From: UBA6987 sp045617825
GTDB lineage: Bacteria > Bacillota > Clostridia > Lachnospirales > Lachnospiraceae
NCBI GenBank assembly: GCA_045617825.1
Contig: JAZLJI010000010.1
Span: 1 to 6,976 of the forward strand
Direction: 5' to 3'
Length of the DNA: 6,976 nt
Shown piece by piece: positions 1 through 5,219 of this stretch. The notes under the pieces are model-generated. The model was not told the origin of the DNA. It saw only the letters and a program-made list of their open reading frames with translations, and did not search any database. Within the stretch, counting starts at the first letter, position 1. Every line of letters begins with the position of its first letter. The position numbers and the translations under genes were made by a program.

Positions 1-1239
1 CGGCTCTCGATCCGGCACAGGTTCAGCCCGCCCGCCGCGGGGCTGCCGGCGCCGGTGGAAACGAAGCCGCCTCTCAGCGCCGGCCGGGAGGGCGTCATCA
101 CGACGGCCCAGGCGGCGGCACCGCTGAAGCTGCATTTCCCGGACGTGAAAACGCTGGCGGACGGGACCCTGGTCGCGGGCTGCTATGAAAACGTCTACCA
201 CGTGCCCAGGCGCTCCTCCGACACGAAGGACGCGGACCAGCAGATGAAGGAGGGCGTGGGCCGGCTGGTGTTCTACTGCGGCAGCGCCGACGGGCAGGAG
301 TGGCACTACGACGAGCCGATCCTGGTGGTGGATCAGGATCAGATGGAGGCCTGGGGACTGGTGAAGCTGTCGGACCGGTACGCGCGGCTGAAGCAGGGCG
401 AGCGGAACTGCGTGATCTTCGCGGATCCCCGGGACCCCAACCTGGCCGTGACGTCGGTGGACCTGAACGGCGACGGCGCCCGGGAGGAGGTCCTGCTGGT
501 CACCTTCTGGAACCGGGAATACCGGCAGGACGCCACCAACGCGAACCACTGCTACCTGCTGTGGGGGTACCGTGAGGCCGGCAAATGGATCTGGTCCGCG
601 CCCCAGGAGCTGACCCACAGCGGCAGCCGCGTCGTCAAGCGGGGCGATATCGCGGTATTTGCCGATGAGGAGATCCTGGTGCCCTACTACAGCGCCGCGG
701 GATGTCTCCGGATGAAATGGGATGCCGCCGCCGGCAAATGGCAGCAGCTGAAGGATTCCCTGATCCCGAACCTGGCGTCCTCGGAAAGCAGCACCCTGAA
801 CGAGGTGTCGCTGACGGCCCCGGATCCCGCGGGAAATACCGTATACGCCTTCTGCCGGGAGAGCGGCGCCGTGCTGAAGTCCGAGAACCGGGGCGCCAGC
901 TGGACGCTGGTGGGCAACGAGCCCGGCCTGATCCATCAGCCCGGCTTTACGGTGCTGGGGCCGGATCGGGTCTTCGTGACCTGGGCCAGGACCACCGGCC
1001 CCCGCTGGGTCTACGGCAAGGTATTTTTCGTGGGTGAGGGCCATGACTGGTCCGACACGGAGACCCGGCTGCTGTATCAGAACAGCAACGACAGCTCCAA
1101 GGACATGGCCGACCCCTCCTGCACCGTGCTGGCGGACGGAAGAGTGCTGGTGATCGCCTACGATACCTCGGTGCGTTCCATCGTGGCCGTGATCGCGGAC
1201 CCGGACGGGGCGGATTTTCAGCCGAAGACTACTCGATGA
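1..1239 (+). CDS. Sialidase-like (BNR/Asp-box) beta-propeller protein, 5' end missing
   Basis: The frame is open from the first base to the TGA at 1237-1239. A GTG at 55 could start a 394-residue product, but no Shine-Dalgarno sequence or signal peptide precedes it and coding continues upstream, so I treat the gene as 5'-truncated by the window. Residues below count from that GTG. Seen: a first-blade-like stretch at 26-47 (LHFPDVKTLADGTLVAG, then ENVYH); SADGQEW at 77-83, a degenerate Asp-box; a Ca-loop-like VDLNGDGAREEV at 135-146; a clear Asp-box SENRGASW at 276-283; and a closing blade DPSCTVLADGRVLVIAYD at 353-370. Asp-boxes with repeated 'LxDGxLL' strands are typical of sialidase-superfamily propellers that act on glycans outside the cell. 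The Arg that usually sits in the first-blade 'R-I-P' motif of true sialidases appears to be His27, so sialic acid hydrolysis is doubtful. Another glycoside hydrolase or a binding propeller is equally possible. It is separated from the next gene by a terminator and a promoter. Confidence 0.72.
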   Translation, partial: RLSIRHRFSPPAAGLPAPVETKPPLSAGREGVITTAQAAAPLKLHFPDVKTLADGTLVAGCYENVYHVPRRSSDTKDADQQMKEGVGRLVFYCGSADGQEWHYDEPILVVDQDQMEAWGLVKLSDRYARLKQGERNCVIFADPRDPNLAVTSVDLNGDGAREEVLLVTFWNREYRQDATNANHCYLLWGYREAGKWIWSAPQELTHSGSRVVKRGDIAVFADEEILVPYYSAAGCLRMKWDAAAGKWQQLKDSLIPNLASSESSTLNEVSLTAPDPAGNTVYAFCRESGAVLKSENRGASWTLVGNEPGLIHQPGFTVLGPDRVFVTWARTTGPRWVYGKVFFVGEGHDWSDTETRLLYQNSNDSSKDMADPSCTVLADGRVLVIAYDTSVRSIVAVIADPDGADFQPKTTR

Positions 1240-1253
1240 AAATTGACATATCT

Positions 1254-1303
1254 GCGGGATTTGCCGGAAAAAGCGCGGGCGCTGACGGCAAATCCCGCTT
1301 TTT
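1254..1303 (+). terminator. Rho-independent terminator of the sialidase-like gene
   Basis: A perfect 13-bp inverted repeat (1254-1266 with 1286-1298, GCGGGATTTGCCG and its complement) is followed directly by TTTTT. The 19-base loop holds a further small stem (1272-1275 with 1280-1283). It starts 14 bases after the stop codon. The T-run ends just before the TTGACA of the next promoter, so termination and re-initiation are packed together. Confidence 0.9.
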
Positions 1304-1306
1304 ATC

Positions 1307-1334
1307 TTGACAAATCCCCCTTTTCTCATATAGT
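1307..1334 (+). promoter_or_regulatory. Sigma-A-type promoter for the ceramidase-like lipoprotein gene
   Basis: A consensus -35 TTGACA at 1307-1312, a 16-base spacer and a -10 TATAGT (5 of 6) at 1329-1334 predict a start near 1341 and a leader of about 60 bases. The local sequence is AT-rich against a GC-rich background. It lies between the terminator of the gene before and the RBS of the gene after. Confidence 0.78.
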
Positions 1335-1385
1335 ATGACTAATACCAGTAGGCTGCGTTATTCTGGATTTATAATAGAAAAAGAA

Positions 1386-1393
1386 AGGAAGGA
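1386..1393 (+). promoter_or_regulatory. Ribosome binding site fixing the start at 1400
   Basis: AGGAAGGA lies in a purine-rich run, six bases before ATG 1400. The protein then opens with a basic N-terminus and a lipoprotein signal, which supports this start. Confidence 0.85.
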
Positions 1394-1399
1394 AAACAG

Positions 1400-4300
1400 A
1401 TGATTTTTAACAGAAAAAGCATCCTGACCCTGCTTCTGGCGGCGGTGTTGACCCTGAGCCTCGCGGCTTGCGGCGGCAACGGCAACACGACGGCCAGCAG
1501 CGAGCAGACGCAGGCCACGGAGGCCACCCAGGGAACGACCCCTGAGGAGACCGAGCCCGCTCCCACCGGCGCCTTTAAGGCCGGCTTCGGCCGTGCCGAC
1601 ATCACGCCTCAGCTGAGCGTCCCCATGGAGGGCTACGGCAACACGGAGGGCAGACTGTCCAACGGCTACCTGGATCCCCTCTACGCGACCTGCATCGCGC
1701 TGCAGGATGAGAACGGCGAGACCGCCCTTCTTTACTGCATCGATATGCTGGGCATCAAGCTCACGGAGACCAATTCGATCAGAAATACCGTTTCCGAGGC
1801 TCTGGGGATCAAGAAGGAGCTGATCCACATCAACTGCTCCCACTCCCATTCGGCTCCCTGCCTGCTGTCCACCGGTACGAACATGACCACCTATCTGGTC
1901 TTCTTCTACGGGCAGATGCTGAAGGCGGCCCAGGACGCCGTGGCGGATCTGAAGGACTGCACCGCCAGCATCAGCAGCGGCGAGGTCTCCGGCCTGAACT
2001 TCACCCGTCACGTGAAGCTGAGTGACGGCAGCTATGCCGGCCCCAACTGCGGCGACTTCTCCGCGGGCACCATCGTGGGCTATGAGACCGAAGCGGACCA
2101 CTCCGCCCGGTTCCTGCGCTTCGAGCGTGAAGGCGCCAAGGACATCCTGCTCTGCAACTTCCAGGTACACGCCACCCGCACCGGCGGCATCAAGCTGCTG
2201 GACATCTCCGCGGACGTGCCCGGACAGCTGAGAAACAGCATCGAAGCCGGTGAGGACGTATACTGCGCTTACATGCAGGGCGGCGCCGGCAACATCAACC
2301 CCACCAGCTATATCACCAAGGACACCCTGACCGAGGACTACAAGGAATGGGGTGAGCAGTTCTACAAGCAGGTCAAGACCGCTCTGCAGGACAAGACCCC
2401 CGTTGAGCTGGGCCCGATCAAGACGACCGGCCTCGTGACCTTCACGGGCAACGTCAACCACACGCAGGACAAGCTGCTCAATGAAGCCATGAAGATCCGG
2501 ACCGAGTTCTATACCACCGGCGACCGGGGCAAATGCATTCAGATGGGCAAGCCCTTCGGCATCCACAGCTGCTATCACGCCGAGAACATCATCACCAAGG
2601 CCGGCCTCGGCCCCACCAGAGACATGGAGATCGCCGCGATGTCCTTCGGTGACGTCGGCGTGTTCATGGCTCCTTACGAAATGTTCGACGGCAACGCCAA
2701 ATTCGTTCGGGACAACTCCCCCTTCGATCTGACGCTGTGCATGTGCTACTGCAACGACTACCAGTCCTACCTGGCCGCGGATTATTCCTACGATAATACC
2801 TGCTACGAAGCGGACCGCTGCTATTGGGAGAAGGGTACCGCCGAGATCCTGGCGCAGAGATTTGCCGACATGCTGACCGAGCTGAAGAACGCTCCCGCGC
2901 CCACCGAGAAGGTCGAGCTGGAGGGCAAAGAGGCCGAGAACGTACTGGACGGCCTGACCTGGGACGGCAATCTTTACTACAACTACACCCGCACCTTCTA
3001 CTCCGGCAAGGAGGTCAAGGACAGACCCCGCAAGGACGGCGTATATACCGTTCCGATGATCGCGGCAAACGGCACGATGACGAGCGTGCAGATCAAGGGC
3101 AAGCCCCTGATGGTGCAGGTCGATAAGAACGACGTGGTCTGCCTCTGGAAGGACAAGAACGGCGAGATCAAGGCAGCGACCAGCCCCGAGGAGGCCGGCC
3201 TGAACATCGTCCGCAATCAGTACATCGTTTCCATCAAGGATAAGGAAGTGGCCATGAACTCCGCCCACGGCCTGAACGGCGTGGCCTCCACCCTGACGCT
3301 GCCGGCTACCGGCTACGCGCTGGCTCTGGTCCCCGAAAATACCGCCACCTCCACGCAGAAGGCCAGCCGCCTGCTGTCGAAGGACTGCCTGACCGTGGTC
3401 ACGGACAAGACGGGCGCGCTCAAGGCTCTGTTTATCGTGGGCCGCGAAGGCGTTGAGGGCGAGAACCTGGCCAGAAGCGCCAACGTGAGCACGACCTATG
3501 ACGCGATCAGCAACGCCACCAGCGACAACATCGCGCCTATCGGCCGCATCATCGACGGCGACTCCCGCACCGACTACACCACCAGCTGCCAGTACCGCTG
3601 GAACGAGGACGGCTGCATCCTGTTCGACCTCGGCAGCGCCTGCGAGCTGTCTGAATGGCGCATGTACAACTACGAATGGCCTTATCAGTGGTGCATCAAC
3701 CAGGCCTGGACCTTCTACGGCTCCCTGGACGGCAAGGAATTCACCAAGATCGGCGAAGGCAGCATCGACTGCACGAACTTCACCAGTGAGAGCGTCCAGT
3801 ATGCCACCAACATCAAGTACGGCGCTCCCGACAAGGGTGAGCTTACCGGCAAATATCGCTACGTGAAGCTGGTCATCGACGAGGTATTTGTCGGCGCCGG
3901 CGACAACACCAGAGGCGAGGGTGAAAGCCCGAACGGCGGTCAGAACAAGGACGTCCGGATGTACGAGGTGGAGATCTGGGGCACTCCCGGAGAGAACTCC
4001 GCGTACAACCTGGCCACCTCTGCCAAGGTGACCACCAGCTATGATCAGAACGGCACCTATCCGCTGACCAGCCTGACCGACGGCAGGAATGCCTGCGTCG
4101 CTGCCGAGCAGTGCCTGCTGAACTGGAAGGCTGACAGCAACGTGACGCTGGACTTCGGCCAGATCTGCGACCTGACCGAATACCGCATCTACAACTATGA
4201 CTGGCCGATGCAGTACGGCGGCATGAAGGCCTGGAGCGTTTACGTTTCCGAGGACGGCATCAACTTCACGAAGGTCGGCGAGGACCACATGAACGTGGAG

Positions 4301-4960
4301 AGCCTGCAGGGCGGCGCGGTGGCCTACACCACCGGCGTCCGCAGCGGCAAGCCCGACGGCGGCAAGCTGGAGGGCGTGAAGGCCCGCTACTTCCGTCTTG
4401 TCTGTGACGAAGCGATCACCGGCAGCAACAGCAACGTACCGCAGATCCGCATCTACGAGCTGGAGGTCTTCGGCACTCCCGCTGAGGGCGGAAACAGTGA
4501 TATGATCACGAACATTGCTCCCGACGCCAAGGTGACCTCCACCTACAAGATCATCAAGAGCGACGGCTACTTTGCCTCTCTGATCAACGACGGCAGCGAG
4601 GCCAACGGCCTCAACGCCTGCGCCGGATGGAATTTCTCCGAGGGCGGCGAGATCCTGTTCGAGCTGGCTAAGGAAAGCAGCGTTTCCGGCTACAAGCTGG
4701 TGAACATGGGCGAGCCCGAGGTCTACGGCGGCGTGAAGGACTGGCAGGTCCTGGTCTCTGCCGATGGCAGCAACTGGACCGAGATCGATAACGGCAAGGG
4801 CCTTTCCGCAGGTTCCGCGGAAAAGATGCTGGACACCCCCGTTACCGCCAAGTTCGTCAAGCTGATCGTGCTGGATTCCCACTGCTACACCAATCTGGCG
4901 GATACCGTGGCGGACAAGCGCGTGATCCGTATCGCCGAGTTCGAGATCTTCGGCAAATGA
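1400..4960 (+). CDS. Lipoprotein: ceramidase-like hydrolase, unknown module, three F5/8C domains
   Basis: 1186 residues. A lipoprotein signal (basic start, hydrophobic 8-20, lipobox LAAC 21-24) predicts lipid anchoring at Cys24, followed by a Thr/Glu-rich spacer to about 56. Residues 57-495 match the neutral/alkaline ceramidase-like family: AGFGRADITP (61-70), the His motif NCSHSHSAPC (145-154), FQVHATRTGG with H257, SADVPGQL (270-277), GGAGNINP (294-301), PYEMFDGNAKF (425-435) with E427, and NDYQSYL (452-458) with Tyr candidates 454 and 457. These line up with zinc-ligand positions known from Pseudomonas ceramidase (two His, Glu, Tyr). The GDVSPN motif carrying its nucleophile Ser becomes GNINPT here, Asn300 replacing Ser, so ceramide cleavage is uncertain. 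Residues 518-684 are an unrecognised, probably beta-rich module shared with the gene at 5220. Then come F5/8 type C domains at about 689-862, 867-1027 and 1036-1186, each with an S-x-DG strand and a closing R-x-x-E-x-E-hydrophobic-aromatic-G strand. Such domains usually bind sugars or phospholipid surfaces. Own promoter and terminator. Confidence 0.88.
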   Translation: MIFNRKSILTLLLAAVLTLSLAACGGNGNTTASSEQTQATEATQGTTPEETEPAPTGAFKAGFGRADITPQLSVPMEGYGNTEGRLSNGYLDPLYATCIALQDENGETALLYCIDMLGIKLTETNSIRNTVSEALGIKKELIHINCSHSHSAPCLLSTGTNMTTYLVFFYGQMLKAAQDAVADLKDCTASISSGEVSGLNFTRHVKLSDGSYAGPNCGDFSAGTIVGYETEADHSARFLRFEREGAKDILLCNFQVHATRTGGIKLLDISADVPGQLRNSIEAGEDVYCAYMQGGAGNINPTSYITKDTLTEDYKEWGEQFYKQVKTALQDKTPVELGPIKTTGLVTFTGNVNHTQDKLLNEAMKIRTEFYTTGDRGKCIQMGKPFGIHSCYHAENIITKAGLGPTRDMEIAAMSFGDVGVFMAPYEMFDGNAKFVRDNSPFDLTLCMCYCNDYQSYLAADYSYDNTCYEADRCYWEKGTAEILAQRFADMLTELKNAPAPTEKVELEGKEAENVLDGLTWDGNLYYNYTRTFYSGKEVKDRPRKDGVYTVPMIAANGTMTSVQIKGKPLMVQVDKNDVVCLWKDKNGEIKAATSPEEAGLNIVRNQYIVSIKDKEVAMNSAHGLNGVASTLTLPATGYALALVPENTATSTQKASRLLSKDCLTVVTDKTGALKALFIVGREGVEGENLARSANVSTTYDAISNATSDNIAPIGRIIDGDSRTDYTTSCQYRWNEDGCILFDLGSACELSEWRMYNYEWPYQWCINQAWTFYGSLDGKEFTKIGEGSIDCTNFTSESVQYATNIKYGAPDKGELTGKYRYVKLVIDEVFVGAGDNTRGEGESPNGGQNKDVRMYEVEIWGTPGENSAYNLATSAKVTTSYDQNGTYPLTSLTDGRNACVAAEQCLLNWKADSNVTLDFGQICDLTEYRIYNYDWPMQYGGMKAWSVYVSEDGINFTKVGEDHMNVESLQGGAVAYTTGVRSGKPDGGKLEGVKARYFRLVCDEAITGSNSNVPQIRIYELEVFGTPAEGGNSDMITNIAPDAKVTSTYKIIKSDGYFASLINDGSEANGLNACAGWNFSEGGEILFELAKESSVSGYKLVNMGEPEVYGGVKDWQVLVSADGSNWTEIDNGKGLSAGSAEKMLDTPVTAKFVKLIVLDSHCYTNLADTVADKRVIRIAEFEIFGK
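2951..4480 (+). repeat. Paralogous block, copy 1 (module + discoidin 1 + discoidin 2)
   Basis: This covers residues 518-1027 of the ceramidase-like lipoprotein. It aligns end to end with 5424-6932 in the next gene. By eye the leading module (518-684) is about 45% identical at protein level and the two discoidin domains are clearly higher. Shared landmarks in order: YYNY, YSGKE, RPRKDG, DVVCxWKD, VGRE, TSCQYRW, CELSEWRMYNYE, DGKEFTKIGEGSIDC, YRYVKLV, FVGAGD, VPQIRIYELEV. The third discoidin domain (4505-4957) is outside the shared block. Confidence 0.9.
3726..3774 (+). repeat. 49-bp tract identical to 6187-6235 (copy 1)
   Basis: It encodes the DGKEFTKIGEGSIDCT stretch of the first discoidin domain and is base-for-base identical to 6187-6235, including third codon positions. 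The identity continues upstream as 3716-3724 with one mismatch at 3725. Flanking codons vary freely at third positions, so this stretch stands out. Confidence 0.9.
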
Positions 4961-4976
4961 TCCGAGCATAATGACA

Positions 4977-5024
4977 GGGCCGGGGGCCTTGCAGGAGCGA
5001 TCCTGCAAGGCCCCCGGCCCTTTT
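4977..5024 (+). terminator. Terminator with a perfect 20-bp stem after the ceramidase-like gene
   Basis: The arms 4977-4996 and 5001-5020 are perfectly complementary around the four-base loop GCGA and are followed by TTTT. It starts 16 bases past the TGA. No A-run precedes the left arm, so it is set up for + strand transcripts only. It should largely separate this transcript from the next gene. Confidence 0.92.
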
Positions 5025-5099
5025 CCGCCCTTAGGGCGCATTTGCCGGGCCCTCAGGACCTTTTTTCGTGTTCCTTCCTGGCCACTTCGGTTTTGTCCA

Positions 5100-5128
5100 T
5101 TGCATTTTGCGCAGGGAGAGCGTATGAT
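5100..5128 (+). promoter_or_regulatory. Probable promoter of the second lipoprotein gene
   Basis: TTGCAT at 5100-5105 (3 of 6 against TTGACA), a 17-base spacer and TATGAT at 5123-5128 (5 of 6 against TATAAT) predict a start near 5135 and a leader of about 85 bases. It lies downstream of the strong terminator, where the second gene would otherwise lack a promoter. The -35 is poor, suggesting modest or activator-helped expression. Confidence 0.5.
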
Positions 5129-5192
5129 AACGGCAGCATGGAGCGGAAAGGGACGAAAGCGCCCGGCACCGCTCGACGTGAGATCAAAAACA

Positions 5193-5205
5193 GGGGCGTG
5201 ACCCC
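5193..5205 (+). other. Short GC hairpin in the leader of the second lipoprotein gene
   Basis: GGGG (5193-5196) can pair with CCCC (5202-5205) over a five-base loop, ending three bases before the RBS. It could affect ribosome access, but four base pairs arise easily by chance in GC-rich DNA. Confidence 0.25.
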
Positions 5206-5208
5206 GAA

Positions 5209-5215
5209 AAGGAGG
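5209..5215 (+). promoter_or_regulatory. Ribosome binding site fixing the start at 5220
   Basis: AAGGAGG is a near-perfect Shine-Dalgarno sequence only four bases from ATG 5220, a slightly short spacing. The encoded N-terminus is a typical lipoprotein signal, confirming the start. Confidence 0.85.
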
Positions 5216-5219
5216 AAAG

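Noticed and set aside
1243..1248. TTGACA just after the first stop codon, as a -35 element.
   Set aside because: No -10-like sequence lies 16-18 bases downstream; that position is inside the terminator hairpin.
1333..1345. GTAT-N5-ATAC inverted repeat over the predicted transcription start as an operator.
   Set aside because: Four-base half sites occur often by chance, and there is no second copy before the other gene to support a shared regulator.
1370..1375. A perfect TATAAT 25 bases before the start codon of the ceramidase-like gene.
   Set aside because: There is no -35 at the right distance (1347-1352 is AGTAGG), no extended -10, and the leader would have to start very close to the RBS. 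The 1307-1334 promoter is much better.
5026..5038. CGCCC-TTA-GGGCG hairpin after the strong terminator.
   Set aside because: It has only five base pairs and no T-run directly after it; likely incidental in GC-rich DNA.
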